Shown one piece after another: positions 1 through 10,500 of a stretch of 29,657 bases of DNA. Location of the stretch: NCBI GenBank assembly GCA_000277445.1, contig AJWJ01000283.1, positions 1-29,657 on the forward strand, read 5' to 3'. The notes below the pieces were generated by a model. The model was not told the DNA's origin and searched no databases. It worked only from the letters and a program-made list of their open reading frames with translations. Source of the DNA: Polysphondylium violaceum (lineage: Eukaryota; Evosea; Eumycetozoa; Dictyosteliales; Dictyosteliaceae). A program made the translations under genes and the position numbers. How positions within the stretch are numbered: the first letter of the stretch is position 1; every line of letters begins with the position of its first letter.

Positions 1-186
1 TTTTTTTTTTTTTCACTGTGTGTGTAGTTTCATTTTTACGCGTTTAGTCATCTTTTTTTTTTGTGTATCTCTTTCTATATTTACTACGGTTACATTCTCT
101 TTATTTATTTAAATACTAATTGAAGAGAATCTTATTTATTTTTGTTGTGCGTGTTTAAATTATTTATATATTATAAAAAAAAAGAA
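1..186 (+). promoter_or_regulatory. 5' flank of the CDK-like kinase gene
   Basis: This is AT-rich, T-tract-rich sequence with a short TGTGTGTG stretch near base 17. It ends in an A-rich run just before the ATG at 187, the usual context for a dictyostelid start. The kinase frame is open upstream of 187 but contains no ATG there, so 187 is the first possible start. The region presumably holds promoter and 5' leader; no specific element can be named. Confidence 0.5.
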
Positions 187-2227
187 ATGCCATCCTCCTC
201 AAGTAATAATACAAACTCCAGTAACACACCATTATTGGTAAATCCAGCAGCATCTTCTGCCTCCTCTAGTAGTGGCAGCAGTATTGCCACCTCTAGTGTC
301 ACCAGTGGCAATAGTAGTAGAAGCAGTATAAGTAGCAACAACAGCTCGACAACCTCTATCGGCGGCCAAAACGGATACCTCCAACACCAAGAGAACCAAC
401 TTAATCTCACTGGTATTACCACTAAAAATATCAATGACTCTTATCAAGTAATCTCAAAAATTGGTGAAGGTATATCTGGGTATGTATTTATTTAATGATT
501 TTTATTTAATATTTAGATTCATTGTTATATCTTGGAGTTCATTTTAGTTCATTTTATAGTTTACATCTCTTTTTTTTACACGCTTTTCAAACTTTCGTTC
601 GTTTTTTTTTTTTGTCATAATATTTTTTTTAATTTTTTTCATTTTTCAAAATTTATGTTTGATCAAAATTTTAATTAAGCTCAATATCACTATAGATCTG
701 TATATAAAGCCATTAAGAAAGATACCAATCAAATGGTAGCACTTAAAAACTTTAAGGGATGGACAGAGAAAGATCGTGCATCTAGAGAAGAGTGTTCATT
801 ATTAATACAACTTCGTCACATTCCATATATCACTCCCATCATTGATATTTGCACAAATTTAGAATCTAGTGAACAAGTCATTGTATTTCCATATTTTGAA
901 CATGATCTCTCTGGTTTATTAAGCGAAAATAGACTCTCTATCCCTCAAGTAAAGTGTTACTTTCTCCAACTCTTGGAAGGTATCGACCAAGTTCACAAAA
1001 GCGGTGTGATGCATCGTGATATTAAAGGTATGTGATTTTCATAGTTGATTCATTCTAAATAATTAATTATTTTAATCAATCAATCAATAACAATAACAAT
1101 AATTATGATAATATATCACAACCATCATCACACCATCAACAACAATAATAACAATAATTATAATTAATATTGATACTAATGATAATAATTTAAGCTGCAA
1201 ATATTTTAATTAATAATAAAGGATCATTATTTATTGGTGATCTTGGAACTGCAACATCTTATCTTAAAAGATCAGTATTTTCAAGTAAAGTAGTAACATT
1301 ATGGTATAGAGCACCAGAATTATTACTTGGAGCCACTCAATATGGTCCAGAAGTTGACATGTGGTCAGTTGGTTGTGTTTTAATTGAATTGGTGACATCA
1401 CGTAACTTTTTACCAGGTTCATCTGAACAACAACAATTGGAAGCCATTTGTAAGTTATGTGGAACTCCATCCGAAGAGAATTGGGCTGGTGTTTCAAATC
1501 TTGCAAATTATAACCAAATTTCACATTTACCACTTTATCCAAGCAAGCTCAGAACTGTTTTTAAAAAGTAAGCTTCAATAGGTTATTAGCCACATTTAAT
1601 ATATATATTTAATACTAATTTATTAAAATTTTAGTTTTTCAAATGATTTTCTCGAATTATTAGAAGGATTATTAACATTGAATCCAAAAAAGAGATTAAC
1701 AGCAGAACAAGCATTGGCATCACCATTTTTCACCAATCAACCATTACCCTATAAACCAGAAAATATGCCAGGTTATCAACCAATTCATGTTTTGGAAGCT
1801 GTTCAAAAGAGAATGCAACAACAAGAAATCGAAGTCAAAAAACAACAAGAAGAAGAACAAATCAAGAACCAAGAATTTTTGAGAAAGCAAGAAGAATTGA
1901 AAAAACAACAATTGGAACAACAACAACAAAAACAAGAGGAACAAATGAGATTGAAATTAAAACAACAACAAGAAGAGCAACTCAGAAAACAACAAGAACA
2001 AATTAAAAAACAACAACAGGAAGAACAAAAAAAATTAGAACAACAAAAAAGACAACAAGAATTAAAAAGACAACAAGATGAATTTAGAAAACAACAAGAA
2101 GAAATTAAAAAGCAACAAGAATTAAAGAAACAACAAGAAGAATTAATTAAAAAAGAACAACAACAATCTAGTAATATTACCATTCCTGCCAATACTCATA
2201 TTTTTAATCAACAAAGTAATAATAATC

Positions 2228-2259
<32 letters not shown>

Positions 2260-2667
2260 ATTGATCAAGATAGTAGAAATAACCTTAAGAGATCATTGGA
2301 TTTAGTTGATGATATTAGAAATTATGAATGTGAAACAGAGAGTGAATGTGAATATCATTCTCAAGATGAAGAAGACTTTTTGTCAGATGTTGATCAAGAT
2401 GATTTAGATGAAGAAGAAGAAGAAGATGATGATGAAGACTCTCAAGATGAACAAGATTTCTCTAGTGACGATGAGGACTATTATCAAGGTAATGGTCAAA
2501 ACTCAAACACTATTGTCTTTACTCATCCAATCAATGCTTTTATTCAACCAAAAATCTCTGATTCTTCAAATGTTAATCCATTTTTACAACCACCTAAAAA
2601 ACAAAGAACTACTACTCCAACTACCTTTTCTTCAAACTCTTTATCGACTCCTTTGATCATTCATTAA
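187..2667 (+). CDS. Atypical CDK-type (CDK9/12-like) Ser/Thr kinase with Gln/Lys/Glu-rich tail
   Basis: Four exons, 187-479, 696-1027, 1195-1567 and 1635-2667, give 676 residues. Introns start GTATGT or GTAAGC and end TAG or AAG; the first join completes the glycine loop (GEGISG, 93-98), the second restores the catalytic AAN. The N-terminus (1-75) is Ser/Asn-rich. The kinase domain spans about 86-365: VALK Lys115, helix-C RE near 128-129, HRDIK 204-208, Asn211, DLG 224-226, then VVTLWYRAPE and a CDK-type C-lobe. Residues about 387-512 are a charged Gln/Lys/Glu coiled coil, followed by a polyGln run and an acidic stretch (about 558-617). The LCGTPSEENW and LTLNPKKRLTAEQAL segments resemble CDK9/CDK12/13 and yeast Bur1/Ctk1, kinases of the RNA polymerase II tail. 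Oddities are DLG for DFG, a poor PSTAIRE-type cyclin helix and a short activation loop with Ser at the usual Thr. Kinase family certain, CDK probable, exact orthology unknown. Confidence 0.88.
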
Positions 2668-2984
2668 AACGTATGGTCCAAAGGAAGTGTAGGTAGGGGT
2701 CGGAAAGAATATAAAAGGTTCTCTATCTATCTTTTCCTCTTTCTCACCCTCTTTCTTCTCTCTCTTTTATACACACATCACACTTTTCAACAAGTATAGT
2801 CTAACAATCCATATTTGTGAAATGGAAAAAGTGTCTTGTTTGTTTTTTTTTTTATATATTTAATTTTGGTCAAACCATACAGTAGTAGTAGTAGTAGTTG
2901 TAGTTAATTCATTACCACCATCACCACCACTCCCAATATTATTTATTAAAGCACACACGTTTGCAGCTCACATTATCATCACTT

Positions 2985-3007
2985 TATAGATTTCCCTCTA
3001 ATCTATA
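2985..3007. repeat. Inverted repeat (8-bp stem, 7-base loop)
   Basis: TATAGATT (2985-2992) pairs perfectly with AATCTATA (3000-3007) around the loop TCCCTCT. It shares the decamer TAGATTTCCC (2987-2996) with the second hairpin about 120 bases downstream. Confidence 0.6.
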
Positions 3008-3075
3008 TGCCGATCCCCCATATATTTTTTTAAAATACCCAACACATATACAAATCCCCCACCCCATGTAGATAA

Positions 3076-3115
3076 AAATCTAGTTAATTGGATACTGACA
3101 CTCCAAACTAGATTT
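3076..3115. repeat. Inverted repeat (10-bp stem, 20-base loop)
   Basis: AAATCTAGTT (3076-3085) is the exact reverse complement of AACTAGATTT (3106-3115). Allowing a three-base bulge, the stem extends by TGG/CCA into the loop. The right arm leads into the second copy of TAGATTTCCC (3109-3118). It lies between two converging genes; it could be an RNA hairpin or a chance feature of AT-rich DNA, but the stem is longer than expected. Confidence 0.6.
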
Positions 3116-3368
3116 CCCAAAACATCCGTTTTCCCCAGAAAAAAAAAAGAAAAACACTTATATTTAAACTTTCAAATGGTAATATATAAATAAAGTAATA
3201 AAATATAAATAATATATATTTTTTTTTTCAATCATAATCTATTTTTGTCTTTATTATTATTATTATTGTTGTTTTAAAGTATATCAAGAGTATATTTTTA
3301 AAAAGTTGAATAAAAGAGAATTATTATTGGTTTTAATATAAATTGTACAATGTTTTTATTTAAGTAAA

Positions 3369-4277
3369 TTAATTAAAATTGAATGAAAGATAACTAAGAG
3401 TGCCAACTTCATAGTGTCTATTAATTACTTTACTTGAAGATATGTCATCAGAGGAACTAGCGCCTAGGGCTACAAAGAATGGGAAAAAGTGTTCAGCGGT
3501 GGGTACGGCCAATCGAGCATTGGGTGCTAATTTTGACCAATTAAAGAGATTATCCAATTGGTTGGATTTAACATTTTCTATGAGGAAATCATCAAATTTA
3601 ACGGCCCAAGGTTCGGGTTTATCTTGACCCCATTTAATAGCTCCAAGATTGTGTACAGTTACACCACTACCAATGATAAGTATGCCTTCGTCTTTTAATC
3701 CTCTAAGACTTTTACCGATTTCATAGTGTTGTCTAGCATCACCATTGGGATTGACAGAGACTTGAACCACAGGAACATCTGCATTTGGAAACATTTTCAT
3801 CAACAATGTCCAACTTCCATGATCCAGGCCTCTTTTAGTTTCTTTTTGAGCTTTTAGTCCACTCTTTTGTAATTTATCCAATACAGAGTTTGCTACTGAT
3901 GATGAGCCCTTGGCGGGATACTTTATTTGATACATTTCCTTTGGGAAACCATAGAAATCATATATTGTATCATAAGTATTATCGTGAACGGATACTGTTG
4001 TGACTTCTGTTTCATGATGAGCAGAGAAAATTACAATTGCTTTAGGTTTCAATGAATCACCCAATGTGTTGAGAAATTTAGTGTATGGAGTTGTTTGGAT
4101 AGCCAACATAGGGGATCCATGTGCAATGAACAACGATGGCATTTTTAATATATTATTTGTCATTTTATTATTATTATTTTGAATATTGGTGGTAATTATA
4201 GGATTGTTATTAAAGTTATAGAAATTATAGGATAAAAAAAGGCAAAGAATTAAAAAAATCCAGTGTATAAATCTCAT
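3369..4277 (-). CDS. LigB/DODA-type extradiol ring-cleavage dioxygenase, possibly membrane-anchored
   Basis: A single-exon gene of 302 residues. It belongs to the class III extradiol dioxygenase family (E. coli YgiD, plant and fungal 4,5-DOPA dioxygenase), which opens catechol rings such as DOPA using a metal held by histidines. The conserved histidines are visible: AHGSP (His53), SAHHE (His87/88), LDHGSW (His153), GSGVTVHN (His209) and AEHFFPF (His263). The family fold covers about 46-300. Unusually, residues 1-24 are strongly hydrophobic, a possible signal peptide or anchor, followed by an Asn-rich linker. Met39 and Met46 are alternative in-frame starts; Met46 (MPSLFIAHGSP) would give the usual soluble form. 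I kept the upstream ATG because it gives the longest intact reading frame. An AATAAA lies just past the stop. Natural substrate unknown. Confidence 0.88.
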   Translation of the reverse strand: MRFIHWIFLILCLFLSYNFYNFNNNPIITTNIQNNNNKMTNNILKMPSLFIAHGSPMLAIQTTPYTKFLNTLGDSLKPKAIVIFSAHHETEVTTVSVHDNTYDTIYDFYGFPKEMYQIKYPAKGSSSVANSVLDKLQKSGLKAQKETKRGLDHGSWTLLMKMFPNADVPVVQVSVNPNGDARQHYEIGKSLRGLKDEGILIIGSGVTVHNLGAIKWGQDKPEPWAVKFDDFLIENVKSNQLDNLFNWSKLAPNARLAVPTAEHFFPFFVALGASSSDDISSSKVINRHYEVGTLSYLSFNFN

Positions 4278-4357
4278 TGATTGAGAGAGGTGAGAGAATA
4301 AATAATATAATTCATTTGTCGACTTTTTGCAATTAATATTTATATTAATAAAATATG

Positions 4358-4397
4358 AAAAAAAAATAAAAAAAAATAAAAAAAAATAAAAAAAAAT
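4358..4397. repeat. Tandem A9T repeat, four copies, period 10
   Basis: Four uninterrupted copies of nine A followed by one T, all at an exact 10-base period, close to one helical turn. Phased A-tracts of this kind are known to curve DNA, so this may be a bent element in the promoter region of the dioxygenase gene. Confidence 0.8.
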
Positions 4398-4409
4398 CTA
4401 CGCAAAAAA

Positions 4410-4422
4410 CATTCCCGGAATG
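4410..4422. repeat. 13-base palindrome
   Basis: CATTCC-C-GGAATG is a perfect inverted repeat around a single C, 13 bases beyond the A-tract array. It is GC-rich for its surroundings, so it could be a dimeric transcription-factor site. The TTC/GAA spacing is wrong for a standard heat-shock element. Confidence 0.5.
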
Positions 4423-4567
4423 CATTCGAAACAACAAATGATTCTGAGCAAGATATATGTATTTTTATTTTCTAAATTATGGTATAAGTTTTTGAGGATA
4501 CCAAACTACAGATCAAATAAATAAAAATAAAGAAACAAATATTTATATAATGAATATTTTTATTTAA

Positions 4568-7500
4568 TTAAAAAAAGTGATCAATATTATTATTATTATT
4601 ATTATTCATATGATTGATATTATTCATATTATCATTATTGTTGTTGTTGGGAGTATAGTTTTGATTTTGAATTTGGTTTTCATTTTCATTGTTAGCAGCT
4701 ATAATTAACAATCTACCATCTTCCAAACCAACCATCAGGTGTCTTTGATCAGATGACATAGCCAAAGAGTGAATTGGTGTGCCAAACATGAGTTTGTGAT
4801 TGGTTGGACGGAGATTGTAGAGGGTTCTGATAACAACAGTGCCTCTTTCACCACCAGTGATCAAGTACTCGGGATAGGTGTTGTCTTTGCTGACAATCAT
4901 GCTGTGTAGACGTTCGTGAGTGTCGATAGATTTCAATAGTTGACCATTGATGGTATAGAGATAGATCATGAGATCGGCCTGACTATAGATGACAATGTAG
5001 CCTTGATAGGTAATGGCAATGAGACTGACGGGTGATTGTCGGGGGAGATAGATGGATCTGACATATTCACCGTGTTTGAGGTTATGGATGATACAGGTGC
5101 CGTCTTTGGAGCCAGAGATAGAGATGTCGAGTTCAACATTGATATCGACACAGGTGATTTCGTCATCGTGACCATAGAGAATGTGGTCGGGCACATCGGC
5201 AAATCTTGGAGCACCGCTCTTGTTGTTGTTGTGAATCTTCCATACCATGACGGTGGTGTCTTTGGAGCCAGTGATTAGCGTTTGTCCGTCGGAAGCCATA
5301 GCCAAGCAGGTGACTGTGTCTTTGTGTTTGACAACACTTTGAATCAGTTTGGCACTGTCCACAAAGGAAAGTTTAAAACTATTGTCCCAATGAGCGCAAC
5401 TAATGACATATCTGCCGTCGTTGGTAATGGCAAAGCAGTTGGGAGATATAGTGACATCATTGGCAAAGGGTAGACCAATACGACGTTTGGTGGTTGTCGA
5501 TGGATCCAATTCAAAGGTAAAGGGCGAGATCTTGTCGTTGGGGATGTTAGGGAACCATTTGTGATTGGTTGTGGTACGTGATTTGTCAATGACAGTGACA
5601 CGATCGGCTACCAAATAAGACATGATTGGATTGTTTTCGGGGATAAACACATAGACAATGGGGTTCTTGCTGGAGATCTTGAGGAAATAGGCCTGGAGAA
5701 GATTGGGCGAGGTCTTGAGAATCGAGTTTTGGCTTTCATTTCTTGGTTCCCTTGTGGGATGAGGTTTCTTGGGAAAGAGTTGAGTGGGAGTCTGACCAAA
5801 GTTGTTGATTTGTGATTCGGTAGCCTTTCTTGTGTTTTCGTCCTCAATGAGATCGATATTGACAGAGCCCTCATAGGTGAGATAGTAGAATACATTGCAT
5901 GCCTCTTCAGCAAATCTGCCTCTTTGTTTGAAACCAAAGATCAAATCGATCCATTCGTGGAGATGAGCAGACACATAGTCCGACTCCAAAGCCTCCCTAT
6001 TGATTCTGACAAAGTCTTGTGGGGTGGCAGCCCAAGGTGGCAATTGAACATCGCCAATGACGTGGCCATTCTGTTTGGTGCCAAAGTGAAAGTTGTTTTG
6101 ATTCAAAAGGAATTCAGGCATATAGTAAAACTCGGGGATCAATTCCTTGACATCTGTTGAGCTGGTAAGAGTGTTTTCCCAAGCCAATTCGATCGAGTGA
6201 AACATACGATCGGCGTGATCAAACTTACCGCCCTGGAGTTGAAGGAAATGGGTGGTAAAGGGCTCCATACGAATCATGTAAAACAACACAATGCCTGCGC
6301 TTGAATAGTGACTGCCGTAAAAGAATTTTGGAATGATGGGATCATCAAAGCTTTCATAACGCTCTTTGAATATTTGTAGTCTTCTTTCGTTGAGCGCACC
6401 AATGGGTTTGGAAAGATCTCTAAAGGTCTCGGGCTTGCTTAAATCGAGTTGAGGTGATTTGTAATCGGCGATAACCCAAGGAAACACTGGATATTGAGTG
6501 AGGTCGTTGCATGTTCTACCGGCCACAGTGTTTAGTATCATGAGATAATCAAAATTGCATATCTTTCTCTGTTGCCAATCGGCAGTGGCCTTTTTAAGAG
6601 TGTCGGCTGGTGAGAGGGATGGCTCGGCTCTAAAAAAGACACGTCTGGCGCTGTTGATTTTGCTAAAGACCTTGTTACGATCGGTTTTCTTGAAATTAAA
6701 GAAATAGTTGGTCTTGTCCTTGAGGAATATTTCAATGGCACTGCCTCTGAGTAGGTAACGACGGGGTGACACATCTTTGATCATTTCTGTGGGCCAACGT
6801 TTGAATTTGGGGATGATTCCAGCCTCGATTTCCTGCTCGCTCTGCTCTTCTGTGAATATCAAATGACTGGTGGTGATATCAAATCTGCCCTTTTTGGAGT
6901 TCATGGGATTGATCCATTCGCATGTAGTGGTGTAGAGCAACTTTTCCTTTTGCTGTTGTTGTTGCTGTTGTTGGAGTTGTTGTTGTTGAATCAATGTGTT
7001 GATATCTTCGTCGTTGATGATGGTCCAGTCGGAATCTTCGTCAGTGTCTTGTTTCTTTAGCGGAATGACAATGTTGTCTTGTTGGGGAACCTCTTGTTGG
7101 GCGTTGGGTAAAGACTCGTCAGCAATGGCACAGTTCAAATGCTCGTCAAACTTGTAGTTTCTCTTTAGCTTGAGTCTCATTCTCGACGTGTTTTCAGTCT
7201 TGTCCAACTTCCAGTGCACCAAGCTTTCGGTGGTACCCCAAGGTCCTCTTTCATTTGTCAAACTTCTCAAGATCTTTCTCCACTGGACTGTGGTGTTGTT
7301 CAACTGCTCTCTGGTCGAGGTGAGATAAACGGATCTTCTCTCGCACTCGGGATTCCATAGATTGACTTGAACCGATTTCAGGTCATTGTCTGCTTTTCTC
7401 TCAGCCAGTGTAAAGTTTTCCGACTCTTTGTCGTCAATGTACTGTACATTCTTGCTGGCCTTCTTTTTACGCTTCTCTATAAACTGGATCAATAGTTTTT

Positions 7501-10500
7501 CCTCTGCACCAAAGTATGTGTGACTATTGTTGTCAATGTACTCGACCAATTGCAACCAACGAAGTGAGTTTACCACAATTGTGCAAAAGTCTACGATTCT
7601 AAGCGAGTCGGTCAACTCGCCCATCCAGGTGGTGATCTGGGTCTCGATTTCATTGATCTTTTGATTGTTGATTGGACTGTTGCCCAAGGGAGAGCCAATC
7701 GATATTGAGCTGCTGCTGCCGCCACCGTTGTTGTTGGCGTTGTTCGGAGTGCCGCCTAATCCGTTGATGGGGATGTTGCCAATCTGTTTCATGACAATAT
7801 AGTCAATGATTGATGATTTGAATTTCCTAATGATATCCTTCATAAATGGTACCATGGCCTTTTGGTGATTGGTCATGTTTTCGTCGATGGTGACCTTGAG
7901 CATCTTTATCATGGAGGACAGAGTGAAGAGACAACGTGCATTTGAGTCTTCAGACTTTGAATGAAAGTCTTTTTCCAGTAAATGCTTTAATCTGATCATG
8001 TGAGACATGACGACATTGACTGAATCAACTTTGGAATTACAAGATTCATTCAATGCCTCCAACGTCAATCTCAATATCACACGTTGATGGTGAGTGTGAA
8101 ACATGAGATTGGTCGTCTTGCCAACCACTTGCATGTTTGATGTGGAGAATATATCGTGGGAATAGGAGTACAACTTTAATGTATCAACCAATTCCAAGAT
8201 TTCTTTTACTAGACCACTATCCTCCCATTCATTTCTATCATTCAAGTGTAGTTTACTATTATTGTTGTTGTTGTTGTTGTTGTTACTATTGCCACCATGA
8301 TTGGCACTAATAGTCGAAAAGTTGGTACTAGAATAGTTGGAATAACTAGAATGGGCAGAATGATTACCACCGCTACCGGGTGAAGTAGATTGAACATTGC
8401 TACTGCTGTTGCCAATATTGATACTATTGGCCAGGCTATTGTTGGCCTCGGTGTCTTCATTGAGCAATTCCAACAGAGTAAAAGAGATTGATAGATCTTC
8501 TTTGGGTGTATAAAAGATAAACTCTTCAGCCAACATGAGATAGGAGACAATGTTGTCCAATATCTTTTTAGGCTTTTTGATGAGAGTTGATGGATGATCA
8601 CTCACCAATGTGTGGGCCTCTGATTTAATCGAACAGACAATGTTGGTCAACAGTGTTCTGATGATGGTTGTGTAATCCAACACACCACGGTCGCTGTATG
8701 GTCTGAGGGTGGCAATGATTTGCTCGAGGGTCTTGAAGCCTGGCTTAGAGTCGTGGAAGCTGTGGATGGCGAGGATCTTCATAATGTCAATGATCAAGTC
8801 AATAACGTTGGAGTACTGAGTGTCGTTTTTGACTTCGGTGTCGTTGATGATCGAGAACAGGTGGTCTGGCCATTTCTCAATTTGGAGACACGAGGTTCTG
8901 TTGCTTGCGCAAATAGTCACCAACATCTTAATCTCTTGGAGGATCTGTTGACGGAGTACAATGCTCTCGGCACCCAACAGGAGCTTGAGTATCACGGCCA
9001 ATATTTCATTGTTTTTAATCTCGACATATCCCTCGGCAGTGAGCTCGTCCATGTTGGGGTCGGAGTTGAATGTCTGGGGCGTAAAGTTGAAGCCCAGTGT
9101 AAAGGCCAACAGGTAGCGATAGGTCAAATCGGTGAATGGGAACAACTGCAACGAACGGCAAATGATAATCGAGTCTTGGAAAATCTTGGGCTTTCGCTTG
9201 TAGTTGGTGTTTGGTGCCGAGCAGATACAATGTATCTTTGAAATCAACTGGAGTGCAGCAACTCTGACCTTTTCATCGACGTTTCTCAGTAGACCAAGAA
9301 ATATATCTGTGCCGCCGAGGGTTAACAACTCTTCAAAGAAAAGCTGGAATCCGCCATTGGTGTTGTTGGACGACAATAGATCCAAGATGAATTCCAACGT
9401 TTCGACCAACTGTTGCGAGTCCAAACAAAACACGAGGAATCTAATAATAGAGGTAACATCGTTGGTGCTTGGTGTTCTGAGCAAGAGTCTGAGCACCTCG
9501 TACAACACTTGACGCAAATCTTTAATGTCACAAGGACTGGGTCTCTTGCTCAATATTTCTTTGCTCCAAAATGGATGAGACATAAATATTGATTTACTCG
9601 TGGTGGTACTGTTGCTGCCATTGTTGTTGATACTGCCAATGACTGAATGTTCATACCAATAAAAGTCACACATGATATCAATGATCTTTTGAACAGTGAT
9701 GATGTCACAGACTTGGTCATACTTTTCAAAGATGATTTGTTTGATCATAACAATCAAACTCTTTTGCACCTCGTATTTGGTTTTGATCCACAATGAAAAG
9801 TTGAGCAAGAGATGAGTATACACCTCCTCGACCAGCGAAGGATCAGAGATTTGAGTTGACATGTCTTTGAATATATTCAATGAGCCCAATGTCAAGTTTT
9901 CCGGTGTGATTTGTTGCAATAAATACCCCATCACAGAGAAACCTTGACATCTCAACATCTCTTCTTGGATGGCCTCACTGCCTCTGAGCATGTCTTTGAA
10001 CAGGGCCAACACTTGGAATGTGAGCTTGCTGTTGTTGGTCACGGTTTTAAAGTTATCTTCGTCGGGTATCATTGACAGACTGTTGGGATCAATGGATTGG
10101 TTGATTTGGGGGATGAGAGGAAAGAGGACTTTGATACCACCCAAACAATAGATGATATCTTTGATATCTCTAGACACACAGGGATTGATCGACACGAGGA
10201 CGGCATCATAGTTTCTGTCGCCGCCAATATCGGGTGTGTTGTCGAGACACAAGTCACCGTCGATAGCACGACAATTGTAATTTAAAAAGAGATGACTGGT
10301 CAGCGAGGAATCAAAGGTGTGCGAACTCTTAGTCGAGCCCTCGACGTCCTGGAACGAGGTGTTAAAGTTGGGACCCAGGGTATAGATGGCCTGGATCTGC
10401 GATGGCGAGAGCGACTCGTCAAATATGTTGAGTGCGCCCATCTGGCCATAGAGGGGGTTCTGTCGCTCGCCCGACACCTTGCTGTTGTTGCCAATTCTAA

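Larger units (their letters stand above)
2668..3368. other. Long convergent intergenic region with TATA-like site and hairpins
   Basis: The two flanking genes converge here, yet the gap is 701 bases, long for this gene-dense window. It holds TATAAAAGG at 2710-2718 followed by a nearly pure pyrimidine tract (about 2720-2769), an AGT/AGTAGT run near 2881-2897, a CACCATCACCACC stretch, C-rich patches (3000-3065), and two hairpins sharing a TAGATTTCCC decamer. No coding potential is seen on either strand. An AATAAA on the minus strand (TTTATT at 3355-3360) probably serves the downstream dioxygenase. Confidence 0.6.
4278..4567 (-). promoter_or_regulatory. Promoter region of the dioxygenase gene and 3' end of the BEACH gene
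   Basis: This 290-base gap lies between the start of the dioxygenase gene and the end of the BEACH gene, both minus strand. It contains four exact copies of a 10-base A-tract unit (4358-4397) and a perfect 13-base palindrome (4410-4422). TTTATT at 4559-4564 reads AATAAA on the minus strand, a few bases after the BEACH stop codon, and is its probable polyadenylation signal. Confidence 0.55.

Noticed and set aside
1028-1221. Kinase lacking the catalytic Asn (reading the AAAG at 1221 as the acceptor)
   Set aside because: Using the TTTAAG acceptor at 1194 restores A-A-N-I-L-I-N-N-K-G in frame, so the catalytic loop is intact.
1803-2192. Cysteine-rich open frame on the minus strand
   Set aside because: It is the reverse of the CAA/GAA-rich kinase tail, so the Cys and Phe pattern is a codon artefact.
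4410-4430. Heat-shock element
   Set aside because: TTC and GAA units are present, but the gaps are 3, 4 and 0 bases instead of the required 2.
8720-9241. 173-codon open frame on the plus strand
   Set aside because: Lies entirely antisense to the conserved middle of the BEACH gene and has no family motifs; a by-product of GC-richer coding DNA.
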